From a virus, in the IMG/VR virus record IMGVR_UViG_3300045999_010230, positions 1 to 46,047 of that record: a stretch of 46,047 bases of DNA; one strand, given 5' to 3'. How positions within the stretch are numbered: the stretch's first letter is position 1; every line of letters begins with the position of its first letter. Under the pieces are notes generated by a model that saw only the letters and a program-made list of their open reading frames with translations, ran no database searches and had not been told where the DNA came from. Positions 33,826 through 40,630 of this stretch are shown piece after piece. The position numbers were made by a program, and so were the translations under genes.

Positions 33826-34542
33826 ATGGCCCAGTGGTACAAGCAATACACGAGCGAGCTGGCCTCGCTCGAAACGCTGCTGCGATGCGGCAGGCAAGAC
33901 GTCATCACGGCGTGGTTCCGCGTCGTGCGGCACGCCGTCGAGCGCGAGGCCGACGAAGTGCCAGAGTCGATGCGAGGTGACCTTGAGCTTCTCGCGGAGT
34001 TCGGGTTCGCGGTCTCGTTCGGCGAGCGATGCAAGGACCTCGTTGACCAGCGCGAGGCAACCAAGCGGTGGCGGTCCACTCGCTCAGCAACATCACGTGA
34101 TATCACACAAGGTCACGTGGCATCACGTGGTACCACAGAATCTCACGAGATCTCAGGTGATATCCTAGAAGAGAAGAGAATAGAGAAGAGGGAGAAGAGA
34201 GAGAGTAAGCCGCGCGCTGAGCGCACGGCCAAGCCCTCTCTGGAGACCTGGTTTCCGAATGACGCACATCGAGAGCTCGCAAAGGCACAGGGCGTCGACT
34301 GTGACCGAGAGGCCGCGAAGATGCGCGACTACCTTCTGGCCAGCGGCAAGCGGTACAAGGACAACGATGCTGGCTTCCGCAACTGGCTGAGTCGCGCGAG
34401 ACCTGAGCCCGTAGGCCGCCCGACGCTCGTGAGGCCCAACCTCTCGAACAACCTGCTGCAGACTGACCACCCCGATGGAGCCGGCGAGGAGTACTGGCTC
34501 AAGGGCATCGAGAAGTACAAGTATGGAGGAACAAGTGGATGA
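33826..34542 (+). CDS. Replication initiator (O-like)
   Basis: A 238-residue protein; ATG 33826 is chosen because the frame upstream lies in the non-coding leader. The N-terminal part is helical. Residues 89-128 are encoded by a decamer array and purine tract and are low complexity (SRDITQGHVA and SRGTTESHEI in a 10-residue period). The C-terminal region has SLETWFPNDAHRE and later YLLASGKRYKDNDAGFRNWL, the pattern of phage replication proteins with a DnaT-like C-terminal domain that load host helicase. A DnaC-like gene overlaps the end, as in lambda O and P-type modules. Confidence 0.75.
   Translation: MAQWYKQYTSELASLETLLRCGRQDVITAWFRVVRHAVEREADEVPESMRGDLELLAEFGFAVSFGERCKDLVDQREATKRWRSTRSATSRDITQGHVASRGTTESHEISGDILEEKRIEKREKRESKPRAERTAKPSLETWFPNDAHRELAKAQGVDCDREAAKMRDYLLASGKRYKDNDAGFRNWLSRARPEPVGRPTLVRPNLSNNLLQTDHPDGAGEEYWLKGIEKYKYGGTSG
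34091..34205. other. Probable replication origin inside initiator gene
   Basis: From 34091 to 34160 seven decamers follow each other without a gap. Their bases 4-9 read CACGTG, CACACA, CACGTG, CACGTG, CACAGA, CACGAG, CAGGTG, so the consensus is NNTCACGTGR once per 10 bp, near one helical turn. An eighth, weak unit spans 34161-34170. Next, 34167-34205 is 39 bases of purine with one T (34181). This layout, iterons followed by an asymmetric purine-rich tract inside the initiator gene, is analogous to lambda ori within O. The periodicity is seen; the origin function is inference. Confidence 0.65.
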
Positions 34543-35215
34543 CTTGGCAACCCTGATCGCCCAGACCATGGAGGCGACGCAGAAGCTCCAAGAGCTTCAC
34601 ACCCGCAAGCACGAGACCGTCGCCAAGGGCGAGCTCGCCCAGAAGCAGCTCACCGTCGAGGACGCGGTCCACAAGTTCCGCTTCATCCCCGAGCGGTTCC
34701 GCGCTGTCGTCACCACCATGCTCAGCAACGGCGTCCCGCGCGCCATCGCCGACCTGACCCCAGCCCTCGACCAGACCGGCGTGTCGGTTCCCTTCCTGAC
34801 CCTCGTCGGCAAGAGCGGCGCAGGCAAGACCTCGACGGCTCTTGCCATCCCAGTCGCCCGGTACCTCATGGCCTACATGAAGCACGGCCCCGTGAACATC
34901 GACCAGCGCCTGCTGTCCTGGCGCTTCCTGCACGCCGACGACATCTGCACCGCGCGCAAGACCTCGAAGCTCGGCGAGGAGCCAGCCGAGCTCCGCAAGG
35001 CCATGAGCTGGAACCCGCTGATCATCGACGACGTGATCGGTCAGAAGGACATCGACGGCGATCTCTACCGCGTCATCCGGTACCGCGAAGAGAACGGCTA
35101 CCAGACGATCATCACGACTGGCATGCTGTCGTCAGCCGTCGAGACCGCCTATGGTCCTCAGTTCTCCCGACGCATGTTCTCGGGCGTCACCAAGATCATC
35201 GAGAGGAAGACCTGA
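34535..35215 (+). CDS. DnaC-like helicase loader ATPase
   Basis: A 226-residue AAA+ protein. GTG 34535 is preferred because GGAGGA (34525-34530) lies 4 bp before it; ATG 34523 is the alternative and includes that site. Numbered from ATG 34523, Walker A GKSGAGKTS lies at 96-104, Walker B LIIDD at 166-170, and IITTG near 196-200 may hold sensor 1. The N-terminal 60 residues are charged and helical and may contact the helicase or the initiator. It probably loads a host DnaB-type helicase, since no phage helicase or polymerase is visible in the window. Confidence 0.8.
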   Translation: MDDLATLIAQTMEATQKLQELHTRKHETVAKGELAQKQLTVEDAVHKFRFIPERFRAVVTTMLSNGVPRAIADLTPALDQTGVSVPFLTLVGKSGAGKTSTALAIPVARYLMAYMKHGPVNIDQRLLSWRFLHADDICTARKTSKLGEEPAELRKAMSWNPLIIDDVIGQKDIDGDLYRVIRYREENGYQTIITTGMLSSAVETAYGPQFSRRMFSGVTKIIERKT

Positions 35216-35223
35216 AAAGAAGA

Positions 35224-35245
35224 CGGGCCGCGCGAACGCGACCCG
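35224..35245. repeat. Stem-loop after loader gene
   Basis: CGGG-C-CGCG, tetraloop CGAA, CGCG-A-CCCG: eight pairs with one mismatch. It lies 9 bp after the helicase-loader stop and in the 97-bp gap before the next gene. No T-run follows, so it is not a clear intrinsic terminator. Nothing else is seen in the gap apart from a GGAGGG and the ribosome binding site of the next gene. Confidence 0.4.
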
Positions 35246-35312
35246 CCTGAGCCCAGAGAATGGAGGGAATCTGTGCCTGGGCCTGGTATACATAGAAGAC
35301 CTGGAGGTATCA

Positions 35313-35666
35313 ATGGGAGCCATCAAGAAAGCATTCAGCCTCAAGGCTGCTCACAAGGACCCGAAGGGCGGGCTCACCGCCGCCGGTCGCGCGGCCTACA
35401 ACCGCGCCACAGGGTCGAAGCTCAAGCCCGGTGTCCGAGGCCCGGCAAGCACACCCGAATTGCTGCGCCGTAAAGGGTCCTTCCTGGCCCGAATGTTCTC
35501 GAACCCTACCGGAGGGGCTCTGAAGCGTGGAAAGCCCACCAGGAGGGCGCTGAGCGCCGCTGCGTGGGGTGAGCCCGTTCCGAGGACGACGGGCGGCATG
35601 CTCGCCCTGGCTGCCAAGGGTCGGCGCATGCTCGACCGCTACAAGGCGATCAAGAAGAATGGCTAG
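35313..35666 (+). CDS. DUF6321-like conserved phage protein
   Basis: A 117-residue basic protein; GGAGG at 35303-35307, ATG 35313. It contains KDPKGGLTAAGRAAYNRATG and KPGV-GPA, and a following RRKGSFLARM segment, which match my memory of the DUF6321 family. Many phage members lie near packaging and replication genes; function unknown. Very basic throughout, so DNA or RNA contact is likely. Overlaps the next gene by 8 bp. Confidence 0.65.
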   Translation: MGAIKKAFSLKAAHKDPKGGLTAAGRAAYNRATGSKLKPGVRGPASTPELLRRKGSFLARMFSNPTGGALKRGKPTRRALSAAAWGEPVPRTTGGMLALAAKGRRMLDRYKAIKKNG

Positions 35667-36183
35667 GAAGAAAGCTATCGCCCAGTCGGTGGCGGCCACG
35701 AAGGCGGCGCAGGTTGGCAAGCTCGACCGTCCGCTCCTGCCGGCCAAGACCAGTCAGCAGGACATCGCCATCGAGGCCGTGGCCAAGCTCATGTACTCGG
35801 GCCAGTGGGACTCGGACGCCCGCGAGGCGACGCTCAAGGAGCTCGGCTGCTCGCTCGAGTCCATGAACCGCTACGAGCGCGAAGCTCAGCGCCTCGTGCG
35901 CATGAGCATGCGGCACTCCGGCAAGGCCTTCGAGCGCCTCGCCGGCGTTCTCAACGAGGTCATCGACCGCAGCCTGCAGGAGAACGACCTGCGCACCACG
36001 GTCATGGCCGCCGGCAAGCTCGCTGACATCACCGGCCTGAACAAGCAGGTCATCGAGCACCGCGAGGGAGACAAGCTCGAAGAGTTCCGCCGCCGCGCCA
36101 TGGCCGGCGAGGACGTCGAGCAGCTTGCGAAGGAGGCCACCGAGTTCCTCCTTGGCATCGAGTCGGGCATCATGTATCAGTAA
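35659..36183 (+). CDS. HTH-containing protein, candidate small terminase
   Basis: A 174-residue protein beginning MARKKAIAQSVAATKAAQ. The middle reads like a helix-turn-helix (WDSDAREATLKELGCSLES), then helices LVRMSMRHSGKAFERL and TTVMAAGKLADITGLNK, a layout common in small terminases. No other TerS is found next to TerL, so this is the best candidate in the window, but it is on the opposite strand from TerL and could be another DNA-binding protein. Confidence 0.5.
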   Translation: MARKKAIAQSVAATKAAQVGKLDRPLLPAKTSQQDIAIEAVAKLMYSGQWDSDAREATLKELGCSLESMNRYEREAQRLVRMSMRHSGKAFERLAGVLNEVIDRSLQENDLRTTVMAAGKLADITGLNKQVIEHREGDKLEEFRRRAMAGEDVEQLAKEATEFLLGIESGIMYQ

Positions 36184-36204
36184 GTCAGAGCCTTGGAGGG
36201 AATC

Positions 36205-36570
36205 ATGGGCAAGATGCAGCGTGAAAAAGGAAAGCGCGGCGAGCGTGAGCTTGCCGACGAGCTCAAGAAGTGGCTTCCGCAGTTCGCGGACAAGATCAAG
36301 CGCGGCCTCCAGTCGCGCGACGGTGGCGAGGTTGCGGACGTCGAGGGCATCCCCGGCTTCTGGTTCGAGAACAAGTGCGGCGCGAAGCCCAACCCACGTG
36401 CGGCCCTGAAGCAGGCGCAGGCTGCGGCGCTTGCCGACCAGCTCGTCGTCGTCCGCATTCGCGACGACCGGCAGGAGCCGTTCTTCGTGCTGCCCGCCGA
36501 GGACTTCTACACGATGCTCGAAGCGTGGTTCGACCACCAAGAGCTCATGCGCCTGCGGCGGGGGCTCTGA
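36205..36570 (+). CDS. Hjc-like Holliday-junction resolvase
   Basis: A 121-residue protein; GGAGGG at 36195-36200 selects ATG 36205 over the TTG upstream. Motif order of PD-(D/E)XK archaeal-type resolvases: E13/E15 (KGKRGERELADEL), D45 (EVADVEG), E55-x-K57 (WFENKCG). Common in phages, where it resolves recombination and replication intermediates before packaging. It fits the annealing and nuclease genes upstream in the operon. Confidence 0.75.
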   Translation: MGKMQREKGKRGERELADELKKWLPQFADKIKRGLQSRDGGEVADVEGIPGFWFENKCGAKPNPRAALKQAQAAALADQLVVVRIRDDRQEPFFVLPAEDFYTMLEAWFDHQELMRLRRGL

Positions 36571-37028
36571 TGAAGCGCGCCGCGTTTACTGTGGTCAACC
36601 CGGTGCCGGGTGCCGAGCGCAAGGTGCGCTTCGCCTGCTCGTACCGCTTCAGCCTCGAGCCCGTCTACGAGGCCGAGGTGCAGCGTATCTGCAGCGAGCG
36701 CGGCGTGCGCGTGTCGAACTTCGTCCGCGATGCCGTGGCCGGGTGGCTGACGAGCAAGGAGTACAAGGCGGGAGCCGCCCGCGGCGCTCGTTTCCACGAC
36801 ACCTACGGGAAGCTCTCGCCGCAGCAGCTCAGCGTCCGGTTCACACCGGCGCTGTTCCACAGCGTGACCCTCGCTGCGCAACGGCTAGGCTTTGGACGTC
36901 GCGGCATCTCCGCGATCATCCGCCTCTCCATCGCGCATGCGCTCAGGCCTTCGCCTTCTTCTTCCGACGACGGCTCACGTCCAGAGCAATCGCCAGCGCC
37001 TGCTTGCGCGGGTAGCCCTCATCCTTGA
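36570..37028 (+). CDS. Protein with two ribbon-helix-helix-like domains
   Basis: A 152-residue protein starting MKRAAFTVVNPVPG, TGATG-overlapped with the upstream stop. Two regions look like ribbon-helix-helix units: KVRFACSYRFSLEPVYEAEV with SNFVRDAVAGWL, and LSVRFTPALFHSVTLAAQRL with SAIIRLSIAHAL. One polypeptide could therefore form the two-fold RHH dimer alone. Possible transcription regulator. The end overlaps, on the opposite strand, the small gene at 36943-37077 by 86 bp, and its last residues are low complexity. Confidence 0.6.
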   Translation: MKRAAFTVVNPVPGAERKVRFACSYRFSLEPVYEAEVQRICSERGVRVSNFVRDAVAGWLTSKEYKAGAARGARFHDTYGKLSPQQLSVRFTPALFHSVTLAAQRLGFGRRGISAIIRLSIAHALRPSPSSSDDGSRPEQSPAPACAGSPHP

Positions 37029-37077
37029 GCTTCTCGAGGTTCTTGCCGATGTTCTTCTTGCCGGGCTTCATGGGCAT
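36943..37077 (-). CDS. Small basic KQAxAIAL-type protein
   Basis: A 44-residue protein, MPMKPGKKNIGKNLEKLK start and KQALAIALDVSRRRKK end. AGGAGG sits 5 bases before the ATG (37077). A similar small protein, with KQAVAIAL, lies at 42291-42434 in the P22-like module, and both recall the KQAIAIGL motif of DUF6496 proteins. It overlaps the plus-strand gene 36570-37028 and ends the leftward lysis operon. Confidence 0.65.
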   Translation of the reverse strand: MPMKPGKKNIGKNLEKLKDEGYPRKQALAIALDVSRRRKKKAKA

Positions 37078-37086
37078 GGGGTCCTC

Positions 37087-37692
37087 CTAGAGCATGACGA
37101 CGGTGGGAAGGACGACGTTCGTGAGCTCACGCGTGTAGCGTCGCGAGATGCTGTTCACGATGCGGGAGTATTCCTCCTCGCTGGCGGTGAAGTAGCCGCC
37201 GCGCTTGAGCTCGCGCACGTAGCCGGTGGCGTCACCCACCTTGGCGCGCTCGAGCGCCTTCGGGTAGCGCCGGAAGAGCAGCCCCAGGTGCGCCTCGGCG
37301 GCCTCGTCGAGCGTCTCCCAGGAGGCGAAGCAGTTCATCCGCTGCTTGCCCGAGTAGCGCAGGGTCATGGTGCCGTTCGGGTTCGTCCGCACGAGCGTCA
37401 CCTCGGAGCCAGGCTTCGAGGAGGCGAGCTCCGATTGCGCTCGGGCTGTGGGCCAGGTCTCGGTCGTCGTGAAGTAGCACCAGTCGTAGTCTCCGTGCCT
37501 CTTCGCGCCGCCGAGGTTGAAGTTCATGATGGCCTTCCAATGGCCAGTCTCCAGGGCGCTCTGGGCGTGGAGGATGTGGAGAACCTTGCGGTCTGGGGGA
37601 GCGCCTGTGAGCAACTGCCACGCGGTCCCCAGAGCCAGGAATACTTGCTCGGGAGTCACGGGCGTGCGCTTAGCAGGACGCTCCTGGCCCAT
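37087..37692 (-). CDS. Endolysin, GH73/FlgJ-like glucosaminidase
   Basis: A 201-residue protein; ATG 37692 overlaps the upstream stop (TGATG). The catalytic glutamate is probably E48 in HAQSALETGHW, followed by NFNLGG, the signature of GH73/FlgJ muramidases. The C-terminal half has CFASWETLDEAAEAH and ARAKVGD-like text with Tyr-rich ends and may bind cell wall. No signal peptide is seen, so release likely needs a holin. It sits in a lysis cassette with a spanin-like lipoprotein. Confidence 0.8.
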   Translation of the reverse strand: MGQERPAKRTPVTPEQVFLALGTAWQLLTGAPPDRKVLHILHAQSALETGHWKAIMNFNLGGAKRHGDYDWCYFTTTETWPTARAQSELASSKPGSEVTLVRTNPNGTMTLRYSGKQRMNCFASWETLDEAAEAHLGLLFRRYPKALERAKVGDATGYVRELKRGGYFTASEEEYSRIVNSISRRYTRELTNVVLPTVVML

Positions 37693-37862
37693 CAATCCTC
37701 CGTGCCTTCGAGCGCCTGGAGCTTCCGCAGCTTCTCCTCAGCCGCGCTCGGCCCGGCGAGGATGACCTTCGCCGAGGGCACGTTCGCGTAGATGAAGTCG
37801 AGAACGTAGGGGTAGTGGTGCTTGAGAAGCTCGAACACCGCCAGGATCTCTGCCTCGGTCAC
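37692..37862 (-). CDS. Small lysis-cassette protein, 56 aa
   Basis: GTG start at 37862 overlaps the upstream stop (GTGA). Begins VTEAEILAVFELLKHHYPY, with a hydrophobic helix (YVLDFIYANVPSAKVIL) and an acidic end. It sits between endolysin and lipoprotein genes. No known family; possibly an inner-membrane-associated partner. Confidence 0.5.
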   Translation of the reverse strand: MTEAEILAVFELLKHHYPYVLDFIYANVPSAKVILAGPSAAEEKLRKLQALEGTED

Positions 37863-38104
37863 GGCCCCTCCAGCTTGATGAGCACGGTCTTCACCTCGCC
37901 GTAGACCTGCACGCAACCTTCAAGTTCTACTTGAGAGTTCGACTCCTTGGCGCACCGCTCGTCCGCCTCCTTGAGCGCCTGGGCGAGGTAGCGGACCGCT
38001 CGCTGCGCGGGCGGCAGAGGAGCCTGCGTAGGCCAACGCGGACCACAGCAGCCAGCAAGCGAGCCAGCAAGAACCAGAAGGACAGCCCCTGTCGCATGAC
38101 GCAT
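37859..38104 (-). CDS. Lipoprotein, o-spanin candidate
   Basis: An 81-residue protein. Residues 1-19 are a lipoprotein signal peptide ending in the lipobox LAGC (C19), followed by C20 and a Pro-rich start, then a charged helix (LAQALKEADERCAKESN). Small lipoproteins in lysis cassettes act as outer-membrane spanins in many Gram-negative phages. An i-spanin partner with one N-terminal membrane helix may be the neighbour at 38104-38322 or 38322-38579. TGATG overlap with upstream gene. Confidence 0.6.
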   Translation of the reverse strand: MRHATGAVLLVLAGSLAGCCGPRWPTQAPLPPAQRAVRYLAQALKEADERCAKESNSQVELEGCVQVYGEVKTVLIKLEGP

Positions 38105-38322
38105 CACGACTTGCCTCCAGCGGTGAACTCCGCGATGGACGAGACCATCTTCACCGGGTCGAGCCCGGTCGCACGGAGGAACCGAGTGAACGCCGCGAGG
38201 CGTGGGTGGCGCTCGCAACGCTCGACCCACTCCTCGGGCGTACGGGTGCGCAGGATGATGTTCAAGAGGCCGGTGATGGCCGGCCAAATGAACACCGCCC
38301 ACAGCTCCACCTTGTCGTGCAT
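38104..38322 (-). CDS. Single-pass membrane protein, holin candidate
   Basis: A 72-residue protein starting at ATG 38322 (TGATG). Residues 6-23 (ELWAVFIWPAITGLLNII) form a membrane helix. The rest is Arg-rich with PEEWVERCERHPRLAAF, and a weakly hydrophobic C-terminus. The position in the lysis cassette supports a holin or i-spanin-like role; which of the two is not decidable here. Confidence 0.55.
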   Translation of the reverse strand: MHDKVELWAVFIWPAITGLLNIILRTRTPEEWVERCERHPRLAAFTRFLRATGLDPVKMVSSIAEFTAGGKS

Positions 38323-38579
38323 CACGGCTTCCCCAAGAGGTGGTGGAACTTGCTCTCTACGGCCCACAAGAAGCCGGTGATGATGACGCCCCAGACGACG
38401 TTCATGAACTTCTTGGTGCCGCGTTCGGCTTCCAGTCTGAGCTTGCGCCCAAACTGAAGGTCCTCGCGGAAGCTGTTGACGCTCTCGATGCTGTCGATGT
38501 CGACGCCGAGCAAGAAGAACGTCTCGCGAACGGCCTTCTCGGCTGCCTCTTCGGCGACGGACTTCGTGCTCGGCGCCAT
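38322..38579 (-). CDS. DUF6127-like membrane protein, holin candidate
   Basis: An 85-residue protein with a charged N-terminal half (KSVAEEAAEKAVRETFFLLG, then FGRKLRLEAERGTKK) and one membrane helix near residues 58-76 (FMNVVWGVIITGFLWAVES). This arrangement is known from phage proteins of the DUF6127 type (recalled). It is placed between a fibre-associated gene and other lysis genes, so a holin role is plausible. Confidence 0.55.
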   Translation of the reverse strand: MAPSTKSVAEEAAEKAVRETFFLLGVDIDSIESVNSFREDLQFGRKLRLEAERGTKKFMNVVWGVIITGFLWAVESKFHHLLGKP

Positions 38580-38581
38580 GG

Positions 38582-38770
38582 TCAGGCCTGCGCCTGCGCA
38601 GCCTCGGTCACCACGGGGGCAACCTGCTGCGGCGGGTTGAGCTTCAGACCGTTCGACACGACCTGGAGCGACTCGTTGATCGCGACGGCTTCGTGCAGTT
38701 CGAGAAGGCCAGCCTTTTGGGCACGCATCACGATCAGCACGAGGTTCTTGAACGCTTGCTCTTCATTCAT
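38582..38770 (-). CDS. Small protein before lysis cassette, 62 aa
   Basis: ATG 38770 with a GGAGGA site upstream (38776-38781). MNEEQAFKNLVLIVMRAQK start, two helices and a Pro/Ala-rich end (NPPQQVAPVV). It overlaps the upstream fibre-associated gene by 8 bp. Family not recognised. Confidence 0.5.
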   Translation of the reverse strand: MNEEQAFKNLVLIVMRAQKAGLLELHEAVAINESLQVVSNGLKLNPPQQVAPVVTEAAQAQA

Positions 38771-39176
38771 CGGTTCCTCCATCCACCGCAGGTGCGGCTT
38801 CATCGGAAGGTGCCACGACGGGAGCGGGCTCGTCAACAGGAGCGGGCTCCACTACCACGGGCGCGGTCTCCACTACCACGGGCTCCGGCGTCGACTCGGG
38901 AGCGGGCGGAGCAGGGGGCGCGTCGGGCACGATCTCGACGATGGTCAGGCCGAGCGCGGTCGCGGTGTAGGTATAGAGGTAATCGTCGTCGGTGCCCCAC
39001 TGCGAATAGGCGTCGCCAGTGAGGTTGACCGTGCCGGTCGTGAGGTTCGCGCGCTGCGCGTCCTGGAGCCACCACTGGTAGCTCGCGCTCGTGCCGGGCT
39101 GCACGTTGACGTTGTTGATCCACAGCACGGTGGCCGTGGACGGGAAGACGGTTACGGGTTCGATGGTTGCGAACAT
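38763..39176 (-). CDS. Small fibre-associated protein, copy 2
   Basis: A 137-residue protein. Its first 67 codons are identical to the protein at 1-300 because they lie in the 865-bp repeat. It then has a longer Pro/Val/Glu/Ala-rich tail with four PxxVVxxAP-type repeats (EPVVVETAPVVVEPAP). Both copies follow a tail fibre by 9 bp. The tail difference shows these are separate alleles and not a sequencing duplicate of one gene end. Function unknown. Confidence 0.75.
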   Translation of the reverse strand: MFATIEPVTVFPSTATVLWINNVNVQPGTSASYQWWLQDAQRANLTTGTVNLTGDAYSQWGTDDDYLYTYTATALGLTIVEIVPDAPPAPPAPESTPEPVVVETAPVVVEPAPVDEPAPVVAPSDEAAPAVDGGTDE

Positions 39177-39838
39177 GGGGGATCCTTACACGGAGAATTG
39201 CCAAGTGATGCGAGCGAGCGTCGAGCTTGCGACGGTCGGCAGGTATACGGTGGACCCGGATTGCGCGCCCACGCCGCTATTTCCGCCAGAGAAGTTGGTC
39301 GGGACAGCCGCCTCGACCGCCGCAGTTGCGGGCGCCGAAACCGTGGTCGTTCCGGCCGTCGAGGAAAACGTTCCAGTTGAGTTCAGCAGCAGTTCGCAAA
39401 AAACCATACGGCCCACGCGTGTCCATCGCGCGCTAGTAACGGTTGGCGCAGTTCCGCCAAAGCCTGCGAGAGTCGGCGTCCATGAGCCGTTTTCCTGGTA
39501 CGCGTCCAACGTCTGCGTGTCCGCGTTGCCCGGCGTCGCGGGGAGCTTGAGGCCCTGTTGCGAGCCCGCGGCTTGAATCGTCGCGCCGGTGTTGGCGGTG
39601 TTGAGAATGACGTTGCCCGAGCTGTCGATGCGCATGCTCTCCAGCGTGCTGCTGGATCGACGGAAGACGATGCTTCCGGCAGAGCCGGAAACGTTGCCGT
39701 CGATGTAGAAGTCCGTGCTATTTTGCAGCAGGCGCGTGTGCCCGGACGAGTTCTGCACGAACACTTGGCCGTTGCTTGCGCCGTAGACAGTCAGGCCGCC
39801 GGAGACCGGACTCGCCGTGCCGATGCCGACGTTGCCGG
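38974..39838. repeat. 865-bp exact direct repeat, copy 2
   Basis: This is the second copy of the block at 98-962. Here it joins the lysis cassette on one side (below 38974) to the P22-like fibre and head module on the other (above 39838). Identity without a visible mismatch implies very recent exchange, or one sequence placed twice by assembly. Confidence 0.95.
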
Positions 39839-40310
39839 TTGATCGCTCGACGGTCATCGCAGGGCTCCACGTTGTGGACCCAGCACGCCGGGAAATCTGG
39901 AAGTTGCCGGTGCTGTTGCTGTTGAAGAGTCCCCATCCGAACGTTGCGCTCGCAAGCGTCGCGTTGTTCAGGCTTGAGACAAATGGGATCGTGTCGGAGT
40001 TGCCACCGTTCACGAATGCCCAGCACGTGGGAGACGCGATCGAGTCCACGACGCTCACAAGCGAGTTCGTCGTGTTCATGTTCAGCAGGCCCGAGGCGAT
40101 ATTGAGCGCAGAGGTACCCGTCGCAAGGCTCCACGTCTGCGCCGCGCTGCTTGCGAGGTTGCGCGAGACGAACGTGACCGTACTTCCGTTGTCCGTGATG
40201 CCGCTGTTGCCCAGCGTCGTCCCCGAGCCACTCCACACCGGGATCGTGCCGGGGGTGCCGGAGCCGCCGACGGGGGAGCCGAGCGGTGCGGATACTGCTT
40301 TGAGTGCCAT
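39186..40310 (-). CDS. Tail fibre protein, phage B
   Basis: A 374-residue fibre. The N-terminal 157 residues differ from the 1-1341 fibre except for the GGSGTPGTIPVW-type segment. They contain Ser/Asn-rich beta shaft text (TSALNIASGLLNMNTTNS). From NVGIGTASP to the end, 217 residues are identical to the other fibre. It is followed by its own small fibre-associated gene. Start at 40310; stop of the upstream gene overlaps nearby. Confidence 0.85.
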   Translation of the reverse strand: MALKAVSAPLGSPVGGSGTPGTIPVWSGSGTTLGNSGITDNGSTVTFVSRNLASSAAQTWSLATGTSALNIASGLLNMNTTNSLVSVVDSIASPTCWAFVNGGNSDTIPFVSSLNNATLASATFGWGLFNSNSTGNFQISRRAGSTTWSPAMTVERSTGNVGIGTASPVSGGLTVYGASNGQVFVQNSSGHTRLLQNSTDFYIDGNVSGSAGSIVFRRSSSTLESMRIDSSGNVILNTANTGATIQAAGSQQGLKLPATPGNADTQTLDAYQENGSWTPTLAGFGGTAPTVTSARWTRVGRMVFCELLLNSTGTFSSTAGTTTVSAPATAAVEAAVPTNFSGGNSGVGAQSGSTVYLPTVASSTLARITWQFSV

Positions 40311-40311
40311 G

Positions 40312-40620
40312 TCAGAAGCCCTCGCCGGGGATGACTTGAAGCGACCCGCCAGCGGCCGCCGCGATGTGCGCGAAGAACTGATAGCCGCGCTGCTTCGTGA
40401 TGGTCTTCGTCTGGCCGGGGAGGATCGTGTAGTCCGCGTTCAGCAAAGCCACGACGGCGTTCGTCTCGCCGAAGCGAATCGAGCAACGCACCGCCGAGAG
40501 GTTGGTGATCTCGACCGCGCTCGCGTTGTTCGGGAACGCCTGCACCGCAGACGCGACACCGGGGGAAACGAGAACGCCCTTCCCGTAGTCGGGGGCGAAT
40601 GGCTGGGTGTAGTAGCTCAT
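40312..40620 (-). CDS. Small virion protein upstream of fibre, phage B
   Basis: A 102-residue protein starting MSYYTQPFAPDYGKGVLV. Beta-rich, with SIRFGETNAVVALLNADY and PGQTKTI. It occupies the same place relative to the fibre as the gene at 1343-1735 does in phage A. Function unknown, probably a structural accessory. Confidence 0.55.
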   Translation of the reverse strand: MSYYTQPFAPDYGKGVLVSPGVASAVQAFPNNASAVEITNLSAVRCSIRFGETNAVVALLNADYTILPGQTKTITKQRGYQFFAHIAAAAGGSLQVIPGEGF

Positions 40621-40630
40621 GGATGCGGCC

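Noticed and set aside
34121-34165. CRISPR-like or protein-coding-only origin for the decamer repeat
   Set aside because: The 10-bp unit is contiguous with no spacers, so it is not an array. The period matches the helix rather than codons, so a protein-only cause is unlikely.
35224-35245. Intrinsic terminator after the helicase loader
   Set aside because: The stem is good but no T-run follows; kept only as a stem-loop.
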